From positions 558,001 to 622,000 of the forward strand of contig JAGPNK010000008.1 of the NCBI GenBank assembly GCA_020746835.1: a stretch of 64,000 nucleotides of DNA, in the 5' to 3' direction. Both the position numbers and the translations under genes were made by a program. This DNA comes from Stachybotrys elegans (lineage: Eukaryota > Ascomycota > Sordariomycetes > Hypocreales > Stachybotryaceae). Each line of letters opens with the position of its first letter. The first letter of the stretch is position 1. Under the pieces are notes generated by a model that saw only the letters and a list, made by a program, of their open reading frames with translations, searched no databases and was not told the origin of the DNA. Positions 34,172-44,170 of this stretch are shown here, piece by piece.

Positions 34172-34444
34172 CTGACGAGTGGCGCAGAGACGATTGTGCT
34201 CGAGGGCGAGTCCAGCACAAGCGATGGGTCTCAGCGGCCTCGGACGCCATCATCGCCGGGCAAACTCAAAGGAACGGGGGTTCGTAGGGGCGGGCAGCAG
34301 AGCAGTATATTGAGCCTTGGAGGTATACGAGAAGGAAGGGGCATTGCAGTCGGCGCGAGCAAGGCGGCGGGGGGTATCGTGACGAGGAGCGGCGCAGGCA
34401 GTACTACGACGTCGCCGAAGGCGGATAAGACGAGGACAAACTAA
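34172..34444 (+). other. In-frame continuation beyond the lipase stop
   Basis: Directly after TAG the lipase frame continues for 90 codons to TAA at 34442. It encodes a Ser/Gly/Arg-rich stretch (VLEGESSTSDGSQRPRTPSS, then GGIREGRGIAVGASKAAGG) that matches the low-complexity style of the preceding tail. No ATG lies at its start and no in-frame splice around the TAG is evident. It may be a recently truncated tail, a readthrough extension or a base error. Confidence 0.55.
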
Positions 34445-36049
34445 GGGTAAGGATCTGCAGCACGGGAGATTGACAGTGTTATATTACTTACAAGGACAAT
34501 TTGACCGTGTGTCTTTCCCTATCGCGCGATGGATGACTTGCAGATTGTTGGCACGGTGGCTCTTTGACAAAGCTTGCGCAAGCTCGGGTTGTGAAACCGC
34601 TTGGCCAATACCCTCCGAAGTGGCATGGGCAGACGGAACCAGCACGGCAGACTATTTTCTACAGGATTCGTATGGAAACATGCAGGATAGGCTGATGCGA
34701 TGGTGGCCGTGACAAGATGCTATCCATGGGAAACGGTTCTTGCAGCGTGGACATGGCATGTCTGATTGACGCCACGGAAATGTACCGAGGGATGGGAGGC
34801 TAGCTGTGGCTCAACTAAGTACTTCAATATACCAATATACCAAGCCATAGAGGAGGCTCAAGGGCGTGCGCCACTGGAGATTGTTGGCACAGCTGGCATG
34901 ACAACCGGGTTCCACGCAAGGAGAGATCTTTTCCTTGTAGGTCGAATGACAGCCCCAGAGCAGAGGGTCCATGTTGCTATCTATACGGCACGGCTTCCGC
35001 AAATGGTTTACGATCATGATGAGCCGGCAGGACGAGGCGGCCGATGGGAGTGGGCTTGTCGGGACCAGAAACGTCCGCCTCTTCCCGCCCGAGGGGGTAT
35101 GCGAACATGTTGCGCGGCGTGGGTTAGTGTTGGTATTTTTAGGTGAGGCTCCTGGCCTAACGGGGAAAAAGATGGTGGTCCTGGATATTGTGGGGGACGA
35201 TTCCTTGCATCAGCCCCATGCTGCGTGTGGCTGATATTACTCACACTGTACGCCGTGACGGTGTTTTGGTGGAGAGTACCGTGCGAGTCACTAGAGAAAC
35301 CTCCCGAAATACTGTCCCCCTCGACAACAAGCTTTTCCAAGACGGCTTCACACAGGCGACGTCCATCCCGTCACCTCAGCCGCAGGAGAAAATTCGGCTA
35401 AGGGTTGCCAGAGAAGCACCCACACGCACACGTCCAACTGGCCTCCCACGTTCCCCCGATCGCAACCGCGGGCCCTGCCGATCATCTCGCGCCGGGCAGT
35501 TCTGGTAGCTTCCCATCCCGCCGAGAACAGAGCCGGGCGAATCCCTTGCTCCTCCAGACACATGGACAATCTCGAGATGATGATGATGTTGGAACTTTAT
35601 GTGCCGTTTGGGCCATGGATCGGTAAAGACTTAGCCCATGGCAGGCGTTGGCCTTGATAGCTCCAACTTACAAGCCGCAGTCATCTAGCATCTAACGGGA
35701 TCCATGCGTGGGTGCGGGGAGGGGCGTGCTTCTGTTTTGCTTCTCTGCTTGCGCCATGGATTCGGGGGGGAAACACACCGACCAGGCTGTTTTTATCCTC
35801 GGGCCTCGCGATTATGATGCTTGGAATACATAACATGGCATCCTGTCAGCACAAATCCTCTCTTCATCGCTTTCGTCAAGCGCTCTCTCACCTTGCCTTT
35901 TGCTCCTCGTTGACTTCGTCATCGTCTTCTTCTTCTTCTCGACACCTATACTCGAGACTGGAGTTGAGTTTATCCTTGACCGAGTTGCTCCCTCGCATTC
36001 TTGTCGCCTCTTGTCGAGGAACACACCCAGAGAGTGTTTTGCATCAACA
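34445..36049. other. Intergenic spacer, 1.6 kb
   Basis: 3' flank of the lipase gene and promoter/leader of the RTA1 gene. The frame 34766-35146 has no ATG or motif. The last 250 bp are CT-rich. No gene supported. Confidence 0.5.
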
Positions 36050-37130
36050 ATGTCAAACCTCACGTTTGAGCAATGGACGCATACGCCAGAGGCCCAGGAG
36101 TGGTGCGCCGACAACCCAGACTCGAGCATGTGCGACACGGTCGAGACGCACTATCACTACGAGCTCACGAATGAGGCCAACCTCGCCTTCGCCATCATCT
36201 TCGCCATCTCTCTCATCTGCTTCCTCGTCGTCTTTGCCATCACCAGGAGGGCCGTTGCCTTTACCCTCTGTCTGTCTCTGGGAGTCATCTGCGAGGTTGC
36301 TGGCTATGTCGGCCGGATCATGAGCTACAACAACCCATGGGCCGACGGTGGCTTCATGCTACAGATGGTTGCTTTAACGATTGGTCCTGCTTTCATGGCT
36401 GCTGGTCTCTATCTCTGTCTCCGTCGCATCGTTACTGCTTACGGCCAGGAGAACTCGTGGATCCGCGCGCGCAGCTACACATTGATAGTACGTCCTCATT
36501 CTGCCCCGGGCTCCTGGGCTGCTAGCCAATCAGTTCTCAAAGCTAACACTCTGCCTACAGTTTGTTCCCTGTGATATCATCTCCCTTATCCTCCAGGCCA
36601 TGGGCGGTGCTGCAGCTGGCGCTGCCACCACCATCGAGGACATGCAGCGCGGCGCCGACATCATGACAGCCGGGCTTGCATGCCAGGTCGCCACGACGGT
36701 CGGGTTCATGATCGCCGTGGCCTTCTTCATCCGCCGCACCCGCCGGCGCTACAGCGAGCTCGGCTGGGACGCGTACGAACAGAACCCGTCGCTGGTGGCC
36801 ATGCGCGGGCGCTGGACCTTCCATGCCTTCATGTACGCCCTGGCGCTCTCCACCATCATGATCCTCTGGCGAAGCTGCTTCCGTCTTGCGGAGCTGGCGG
36901 ACGGATGGGGCGGGCCCGTCATGCAACGTGAGGATCTCTTTATCGGCTTCGAGGGTGTGCTCATCGTCGTGGCGGTCCTCGCGCTCAACGTCTTCCACCC
37001 CGCCGTCTGCCTGGGCGAGGTCTTTGTCCTGCCCCCTGAGCCCAGCAGCCGCGGAGGCATCTTTGGTATTTTCAGGAGAAACAGGCAGCCAGAGGAGATG
37101 AAGACCGAGACATTTGACGAGAGTGCCTAG
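36050..37130 (+). CDS. RTA1-domain membrane protein (lipid-translocating type)
   Basis: Member of the fungal RTA1/RSB1 family of seven-helix membrane proteins, linked in yeast to resistance to aminocholesterol drugs and to sphingoid-base export. Exons are 36050-36487 and 36561-37130 (335 aa). Seven hydrophobic segments can be traced, beginning with LAFAIIFAISLICFLVVFAI (about 44) and ending with GVLIVVAVLALNVFHPAVCL. The family signatures EVAGYVGRIMSYNN, APAF-like GPAFMAAGLYLCLRRI and the PCDIISLILQAMGG block with the conserved acidic residue are present. The start ATG follows a CATCAACA leader. The N terminus has a predicted glycosylation site (NLT), and the C-terminal tail is cytosolic. The substrate is unknown. 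Confidence 0.9.
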
Positions 37131-38714
37131 AGTGTGCCACAGGTTGGCGATGCTTCCATGATTGTATATCTAATTTGTTTCTCCCGGGGCTGTATGGGTT
37201 TGGAGGCATTTTATTTCCTTTTTCTCTTTCTTTTGTTGTTGGATAGAGCATCACAGTTCATGGGGGCGCATGTATAGGATAAGACAAAAGAATAAGGACG
37301 ACTCGATCATAACAATAGACAGCTCACGGTCATATGTATGGGCTCCAAGCAATCGATTAGGTGTGGCTGAAAGTTTTCCATGCAGTCTCATCCTGTGACG
37401 GTAATGGGCAGTATAGGTAACACTGCATGACTTTGCCGCCGTGCACAGAGTGAGACGTTCAGGATGGTAACAGGCTTTCATTTAATCCCAGGTTCTCCTG
37501 TTAGGGAGAATGAACCCGACATGTCACTGGATAGGTAGGTGTCGAAAGTCAATTGCTTGTCCATGAGAGGCGGCTTGGAGGACAGATGGCACAGCTACGC
37601 TCGATTGAGAAGCAGACGGCGCAATCCGAAGGACAACGGTACATTTTCCTTCGGGAACCTACAGAGTCAGCCAATCTGTTTCTTTGAAATTGGCCATCGA
37701 TGGATTATATATATTTCATTCGCCGGGTGTGTGTTTTCGATATCCCTGCTCTAGGACCCCTATCGCTGGAATTCGTGATGGTAACTATTTATAGGAGGCT
37801 AGATCGCTGGAACGTCTCGGGCAGACAGCGCGTCAAGATCGGCAGATGTAGGTAGGCGGCCCTAGAGGCGGGCTTGGCCCAAAACGGGCCCGCTAGGCCA
37901 AACACGTGCATTCCACCTCATCCTTCCTGTCCGTCCATCCAACGGCATTCCATCATGGCTGGCCGCCACTAACAAAAGCTTGATGCGCAGCCTCCGAAGC
38001 CTCCGCGCTTCTACTTTGGGTACTGGCTCTGCATCATGTCTCGCAGGACGTGCGCTCCCGTACCGCTTCTGAAATTGCCATCGCCCATATGTCTCATGCG
38101 GGCAGCACCTCGGTCGCGTTTGCATACCATGGCCGGTGCGGAACGCGCTGTTGTTCGATGCTGCCGGATATCCAATGTGCCTGGGCAAAGCATCCCATCT
38201 CGCGCTGTCTCGCAATGTCAATCCCAATGCCAAAGCCAATGCTGTGGAAGTGAAGATCAGCTGCAAGCAGCACAGCATCTTGCGGCCACCCACCTACCCA
38301 TCTCAGCACCTGGCGCCCTGATACCTTTGCCCTTGCAGCCCTGGACATGTATGATGACTTAGTAGATACTAACTTCCCACACTCAATACGAGAACCTTGG
38401 TAGTACTTGTCCATCTGTTCGTTCAAACCTTCCCAACGCAGGTCCTACTCCTCCTTTCATACATACCTTGCCTAGCTTTGCTCTCATCATCCCGACGCCA
38501 TCCCCGTCCGCATCCAGGTGTCCTCTCCGTCATCCCAATCCGACCATCCGGCTCTCCTCTACTCTACCTCTTATTACATGTACTCTGCTCCGTTCTCTAC
38601 TGCCTTCCTCCTGGCATTCTTTTCCATCCATCAAGCTGGGTCCAGGAGGATCGCGGCCGTTATATTTATTCCACTGTAATTCAGCTTGATCTAATCCACC
38701 TCACATTCGCCAAT
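37131..38714. other. Intergenic spacer, 1.6 kb
   Basis: 3' flank of the RTA1 gene and promoter of the GH76 gene. TAGGTAGG motifs occur near 37531 and 37847. The minus-strand frame 37862-38293 starts only at GTG and has no motif. The last 250 bp form a CT-rich leader. No gene supported. Confidence 0.5.
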
Positions 38715-40500
38715 ATGTTGTCCCATCGCCCGGGAAGAGCCTTGTGCAAGCTGGCCGCGGCAATATTGGCGCTGGGCCCGGCTACTGCCAATGCCTACGA
38801 CCTGGACCCGAATTCAACAGGTGATTCCCGACTCGTCCATTCGGGTGTCATGACTGTGCTGGGTATACTGACTGGCCTCATCATTGCAGACTCGATCAAA
38901 GAAATCTCCAAGCAGATGACTGAAGACATGCTCACATTCTACCAAGGCGACAAGCCAGGATTTACCCCCGGCCTATTGCCTGAGCCTTATTACTGTATGT
39001 TGGCCCCCCCGGTCTTTTCCTGGCCATGACACAATGAACTAAATGAATCGACGTGTAATAGGGTGGGAGGCTGGCGCCATGATGGGCTCCTTGATCGAAT
39101 ACTGGTACTACACCAAGGACGAATCCTATGTTGATCTGACAAAACAGGCCCTGCTTTTCCAAACGGGCCCCAACAACGATTACATGCCCCCGAACCAAAC
39201 GTTGACCGAAGGCAACGACGACCAGGGCTTCTGGGGGTTGGCTGTCATGTCCGCGGCCGAATACAACTTCCCTCATCCCGAACCGCACCAGCCGCAGTGG
39301 TTGGCTCTCGCGCAGGCCGTTTTCAATACCCAGGCGGCCAGGTGGGATACAGGAAACTGCAACGGTGGTCTTCGATGGCAAATCTTCAACTGGAACAAGG
39401 GTTTCGACTATAAAAACTCCATCTCCAACGCTTGCTTCTTCGCGCTCAGCGCTCGTCTCGCCCTCTACACGGGCAACCAAACGTACGCCGACTGGGCTGT
39501 CAAGACGTGGGACTGGATGGTGGGCGTGGGTTTCATCGACCATGAGTGGTGGTATGTTTACGACGGCGCGCACATCCCGACCAACTGCACCAACATCGTG
39601 CGTTACCAGTTCTCGTACAATGCCGGCGGCTTCATTCTGGGTGCCGCAGCGTTGTACAACTTTACCGAGGACCAAGTGTGGAAGGATCGGCTGGACAATC
39701 TCCTCGAGGGCTCCAAGGTCTTTTTCGACGGTCCCAACAAGGACATCATGACAGAGGTAGCCTGTGAGCCCGTCAACCTCTGCAATGTCGACCAGCAGTC
39801 CTTCAAGGCCTATCTCAGCCGCTGGCTGGCTACCGTCACCAAATGGGCGCCGCACACGTACGACACCATCATACCCTACCTCCGAACTTCTGCAGTGGCG
39901 GCGGCGAAGCAGTGTGTAGGCGGTGAAAATGGCCGCATGTGCGGCTTGAAGTGGAGCGAAGGAAAGTATGATGGCTCAACAGGAGTGGGACAGCAGATGT
40001 CAGCCATGGAAGCTGCCCTCACGTGCATGATCCAGGATCGAGCAGCCCCTCTCACCTCGGGAACTGGAGGTACAAGCGAAGGCGACCCCAACGCGGGCAG
40101 TGGTGGCGACAGTCCGGCCGACACCACACCCTTGGAGGGATGGCAGGCCAGGAAGATCACGGCAGGAGACACGGCCGGTGCCGCCATCCTCACCATAGTC
40201 ATTATCCTGGGCCTCGTTGCCGGTATAATCTGGCTCATGTTGGATGAAACGTCTGATGAGAGCGTGATAGCCCAGATGAAGAGTATAGGCAAGGCAGCGG
40301 CGAGCGCACCAACCTCGATTGCTGCGGTCGGTGCTGGAGGCGTAGTAATGGCGACATCAAGGAAGAATGAGCCTGTAGAGAAGCAACCAGTGCTTGTCAG
40401 TGCAAGGCGGCAAAATGCAGGCTCGCGAGGGGACTTGGAACCACAGGCATCAGCCGCCACGGTTCCAACTCTTGGTGCCACCACTCGTCGGCGGATGTAG
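38715..40500 (+). CDS. GH76 mannan endo-1,6-alpha-mannosidase (Dfg5/Dcw1 type)
   Basis: Cell-wall enzyme thought to link GPI-protein glycans to wall glucan. Exons are 38715-38820, 38890-38994 and 39062-40500 (549 aa). A signal peptide ends near ANA (about 26). The GH76 domain follows: YDLDPNSTDSIKE after splicing, WWEAGAMMGSLIEYW, the catalytic Asp-Asp pair in GNDDQGFW, GGLRWQI, YKNSISNACFF, and the C-terminal WSEGKYDGSTGVGQQMSAMEA. After a Gly/Ser linker there is a transmembrane helix (AAILTIVIILGLVAGIIWLML) and a cytosolic tail of about 90 residues, so this copy is membrane-spanning rather than GPI-anchored. The open upstream frame is leader sequence; the ATG at 38715 is chosen because it opens the signal peptide. 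Confidence 0.93.
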
Positions 40501-40594
40501 ATATGTAATTTGATCACCAAAAAGAAATGACAGAAATTCGAGACAAAACAGAAAATCAAGCAAAAAATTCGAACGGTTTGAAACCGCTAAGTTC

Positions 40595-40674
40595 TGACAA
40601 GAGTGGGATTCACCCACGCAGATCTCTCTACTGGAATTTGAAGCCAGCGCCTTAGACCACTCGGCCATCTTGCC
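40595..40674 (-). tRNA. tRNA-Leu(CAA)-like gene with defective T loop, probable pseudogene
   Basis: On the minus strand, GGCAAGA pairs with TCTTGTC (one G-T pair), A is the discriminator, the D arm TGGCCGAGTGGTCTAAGG is typical of Leu, and the anticodon loop TTCAAAT gives CAA. A long variable arm follows, as expected for Leu. The T arm reads GTGGG-TGAAT-CCCAC: the loop has 5 instead of 7 nt and lacks the TTC of the B box. The last anticodon-stem pair is C-T. Both faults suggest a non-functional copy or a sequence error. No intron is present. Confidence 0.75.
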
Positions 40675-41380
40675 CGGCTAATTGTTGGACGATGCAGCGG
40701 ACAGAAGCACTATGAGCCTTTCGAGGATGGCATCTAAGCAAGTGGTTGTCTTTTGAGATGCATAGGATTGACTGAATGGGATTTCTTTGTTGGTTCAAAC
40801 TCGGAATCATCACAGGAATGCGATCGTGGGGTTGGTAGTCAGCAAGTTGCTGCATGGGAACATGGTGACATGGCGGCAGCCGACAGCAGCTGGCCAGCCG
40901 ATTATGAACTGAACCGGGGGTTTGCAGGATGTACTACCTACCTAGCAGATACCTGCACGGGTAGGATAGATACACGTAGGTAACCTACTCCTCATCCGAT
41001 TGTGACCAGATTGTCAGTCCTGCGCAAGTTCCAATGTTTGGCGTGCTTGGTGTTGTGTCGTCGGCAGAGGCAGCAGCAAACTTGGCATCCACAACCTCGC
41101 TTGTCTCATACCCTCGTACTATAGTAGGTCTTCTTTGCGAAACGACATCGTTATGCGGTGGTTGTTTGTCTAGGGTTTACTGACCTCTTGCATAGCGATG
41201 AAACAAACACTTTAGGTTGCCTACCAACGAGCATGGTAAAGCATGCCATATTATACAACAAGAGAACATGGCAGATATGGAAATAACAGAGACCATTTGT
41301 GCTTGCTGAGTAACTAAGCAAAACCATTCCCTCTGTGAAGCATTGTGAGGTCTTCATCGTCACTTTACCCCCACAAGCAA
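40675..41380. other. Intergenic spacer
   Basis: Holds the 5' flank of the tRNA-like gene and the 3' flank of the NmrA gene. Clustered TACCTACCTA and GTAGGTAACCTAC motifs lie at 40931-40988. No gene was seen. Confidence 0.5.
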
Positions 41381-42369
41381 TCAGGCGGGCAACTGATATG
41401 TCTCGAGCAGCCGGTCTTTCTCCCTCTGGACAAACACTTCGAGTGAACTAAGGGGAACACCCCAGGTGCCCACCTTGTCCATGTCAATAAAGTTCAGGAG
41501 CTCTCTCGCAAGAAGCTGCCCCACTAGGAAAGGGTTGTCTATCTGAGCGTTGATGGCTTCGTCATCCAGATAGACCAACTTCAGGTCCCGTCCAACGACG
41601 GTCGAGATCTTTTCCAGAATCTCGCCATCTGTAGAATTGCAGGTGAGCAGGGAGGCCCTTTTTCGGCAGGGCAGGGAGAGCGTGGTGACTTACATGTCTT
41701 GGTCTCGTCGGCAATCTCGAGTTCCTGGGCATGAAACTTTGCGGGATCGAAGATGGCGGCGGCTACAAATTTACCAATGGTTATGGGGTCGATGCAGGGC
41801 AGCTTCGTGTCCTCTTGAAGAGCAGTCTGTACCACGCCAGTCTCCCTGAGCCCGGGGTACATGCTAACCGCGGGCATGACGTAGTTGGTGTAGAAGTTCC
41901 CAGGACGGATGATGGTCCAGAACTCAAGGCCAGAGTTGATTACTTCCTTCTCGATAGCCTGCTTCGACAGGAGAAACGAGGCGGTGAGAGTGTTGGGGTC
42001 CCAGCGGGTGAGCTTCTCGGGCGCGTTGACGGTCAGGCCGCTGGAGAAGATGGCGTGCTTAACGCCGGCGGCTCTGGCAGCAACGAGGAGGCTCTTGGCC
42101 CATCGCAGATCCGCCGTCGAGTCCTGGAAGTTGGGGTAGAAGTTGAGGAAGATGGCCGAGCAGCCCTGTATGGCGGCGTGTATGGCGTCCTTGTTGTCGA
42201 AGTCGCCGGCCCAGAGCTGAGCGCCGAGCGCCGCAAACTCCTTGGCCTTTGGGGCAGACATGTCTCGGGCGAGGGCGTGGATGTGCGCGCCTCTCTGGAG
42301 GAGCTCCCGTGCGACAAAGCCGCCCTGCGTGCCGGTGATGCCACAGACGAAGACGTTGGGCGTGGCCAT
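41381..42369 (-). CDS. NmrA-like / atypical SDR family protein
   Basis: NAD(P)-binding Rossmann protein of the NmrA/HSCARG group, either a redox sensor that binds regulators or an oxidoreductase. Minus-strand exons are 42369-41694 and 41628-41381 (307 aa). Motifs are the dinucleotide fold VFVCGITGTQGGFVARELL (residues 5-23, GxxGxxG), an R in ALARDM that favours NADP(H), SGLTVNAPEKL, TIIRPGNFYTNYV, and the C-terminal DNPFLVGQLLARELLNFIDMDKVG. The catalytic YxxxK is not evident, as in NmrA proteins. The start directly precedes the Rossmann strand. The gene is divergent from a Zn2Cys6 regulator across 480 bp that carries repeated CGG-type sites, which suggests control by that neighbour. Confidence 0.88.
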
Positions 42370-42848
42370 GATTCTGTTATGGGTGTACAAGTTGAGGGAA
42401 TGATTGTCTGGAAGATGTGCTGATGATGAGAAACAAGTTGTCTGTTGGGTTCTGATGGCCCTATATATATAATAAAGCATGCATACCCCTACCTTGCAAT
42501 GCCGGGCGGTTTATATTTGTACAGTTCCATCGCCGTCACGTCACCTATGTAAGTATCGACATCAGCGCATTGAATGTCCGAATGTGGAAATCCGCCTACG
42601 ACCCAGTACGGCGAGAGGTGCGGAATTCCGCCAACGTGTGGGGATCCGCTGCCTGGGGGACTTTGGATCGTCGAGCCCCTAGAGGCCAAGGGTCTCTCGA
42701 GGCCTTCTTATACACGTCGTCCGCCATCCCACTTGCTCCAAGGTTCAGTCTCTACTCTATTTCACTAGTCCCCCGTCGCGTACAAGCGCAACTCCGACAT
42801 CTAGGCGGAATTCCTGTCAAATTGGCCAAGGTTGCGGACAAGAGACAC
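42370..42848. promoter_or_regulatory. Divergent promoter, NmrA-like / Zn2Cys6 regulator
   Basis: A 479-bp shared intergenic region. A TATATATAATAAA stretch (about 42463-42477) lies on the NmrA side. The middle carries three spaced near-identical elements and one inverted copy (next entry and findings). Confidence 0.6.
42583..42653. repeat. Three spaced GGAAWTCCGCC elements with a CGG-N4-CCG palindrome
   Basis: TGTGGAAATCCGCCTACG (42583-42600), GTGCGGAATTCCGCCAACG (42618-42636) and TGTGGGGATCCGCTGCC (42637-42653) are variants of one element. The middle copy contains GCGGAATTCCGC, a 12-bp palindrome with inverted CGG triplets. A fourth copy in opposite orientation, TAGGCGGAATTCCTGTC, lies at 42802-42818. 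Inverted CGG is the usual target of Zn2Cys6 proteins. Confidence 0.65.
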
Positions 42849-44170
42849 ATGTCGCTCTCGGCTCGTGAAAGACGCAACCCGCCCCCTCGGCGGAAGTCTT
42901 GCAGCGCGTGCATCAAATCGAAGCGGCGCTGCGACACAGCTCTTCCGGCCTGCCTCCGCTGCTCCCAGCGCCGTATCGCGTGCGTGTACCCCGCGCGCAC
43001 AGAAGCTACGCAGCTGGAGCAGTTTCTCTCGGAACAATATGACATGCCCATACTGAGCCAAGTAGACGCGATGCCGTTACCACTCATAGCTGAGAAAGAT
43101 GCAGCGCCTAGCGCCTTCTCGTTCAACGACGCCCCAGAAGCACCTCTCGACTCGGTGGCGGTGCTCCTGGCAGATGCTGACCCTCCTTTCATCGACGTTG
43201 CGCCCTTCTTGGAGCTGGATGCATCAACACCCATGGATCTGATTCATCAGACGTCATGGCTTGACAGACGGGACGAGACTCGGACTGGCATCGTGGCCGA
43301 CATCATCGCCCAACGGATGCGGTATGCCATGGACCAGTTGAAGAACGCCCCCCACATGTTTGTCTCCGAGACTCGCGCTCCATGGTGCCATTCGCAGCTC
43401 TACTCTGAAGAGATGCCAGCATGTATACGAGGTAAGGCTATTTCGAGGTGCTGCAGCCGCAGTGGGTGAGCTAACGGGCACGTACAGATGTACACGCATG
43501 TTGCGGGCTGTACATGGCCAAGAACGCCGTGAACGGAACCGTGATTCTGCGTTCCATCGAATCCCGGGTGCAAGAGCTTCTGGCAACGCCGCTACCAACC
43601 ACAGAGGCCGGGCTGATGGCCCGGGTACACTCGTTGCTCCTCTACCAAATCATACGTCTCTTCGATGGCGACATTGCCAGCCGAGCAGCCGCGGAGCGGA
43701 GCATGCAGGCCCTCGAGGACGCGGCGCTGGCGCTGCTGCCGCACGTCCAGTGGTGCACCGAAGGCCCGGAGGGCGAGCTGGAGCTGTTCCCGATGGGCCC
43801 GACTAAAAGGTTCTGGCAGGAGTGGCTGCTGCATGAGTCGGCGCGGCGGACGGTGCTCATGGCCTTCTTCTTCAACCAGACGTACCGGCTGGTGTCTGGG
43901 CAGCGGGAGAGCATGGTTTGCGACGGCAAGCTGGGGCTGTGCCACTCGTGGACCGTGTCTGCGCATCTGTGGCACGCCGAGACGCCGCTCGAGTTCGCCC
44001 GGGCATGGAGAGAGCACGACCACTACGTCGTGACCAACGCGCAGTTTAGCCTGATGCTGAAGAAGGCCGAGGCGAGCGACGTGGACATATTTGGGAGGAT
44101 CTTCATCTCGTGTTTGCTGGGGGTTGAGGAGGCAGCGGGATGGTTTGAGTCCCGGGGTGGGAGTTTGTGA
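42849..44170 (+). CDS. Zn2Cys6 transcription factor
   Basis: Fungal binuclear-cluster regulator. Exons are 42849-43431 and 43488-44170 (421 aa). The cluster is complete near residues 16-46: CSAC, IKSKRRC, DTALPAC, LRC, SQRRIAC, that is CX2CX6CX6CX2CX6C, preceded by basic residues. A short linker without a clear coiled coil follows. The C-terminal 230 residues are helical (LLLYQIIRLFDGDIA, FWQEWLLHESARRTVLMAFF), the layout of small secondary-metabolism or local regulators rather than the full fungal_trans domain. The reading frame is open upstream, but ATG 42849 is the first suitable start close to the cluster. It is probably autoregulatory and likely to control the divergent NmrA-like gene. 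Confidence 0.88.

Noticed and set aside
34766..35146. Plus-strand 126-codon frame between the lipase and RTA1 genes
   Set aside because: Opens from a non-ATG codon and has no recognisable motif or splice structure.
37862..38293. Minus-strand 143-codon frame upstream of the GH76 gene
   Set aside because: Starts only at GTG, is Arg-rich without motif, and overlaps the likely promoter.
42570..42848. N-terminal extension of the Zn2Cys6 protein
   Set aside because: The frame is open upstream of ATG 42849, but it runs through the operator-like repeats and has no similarity to regulator N termini.
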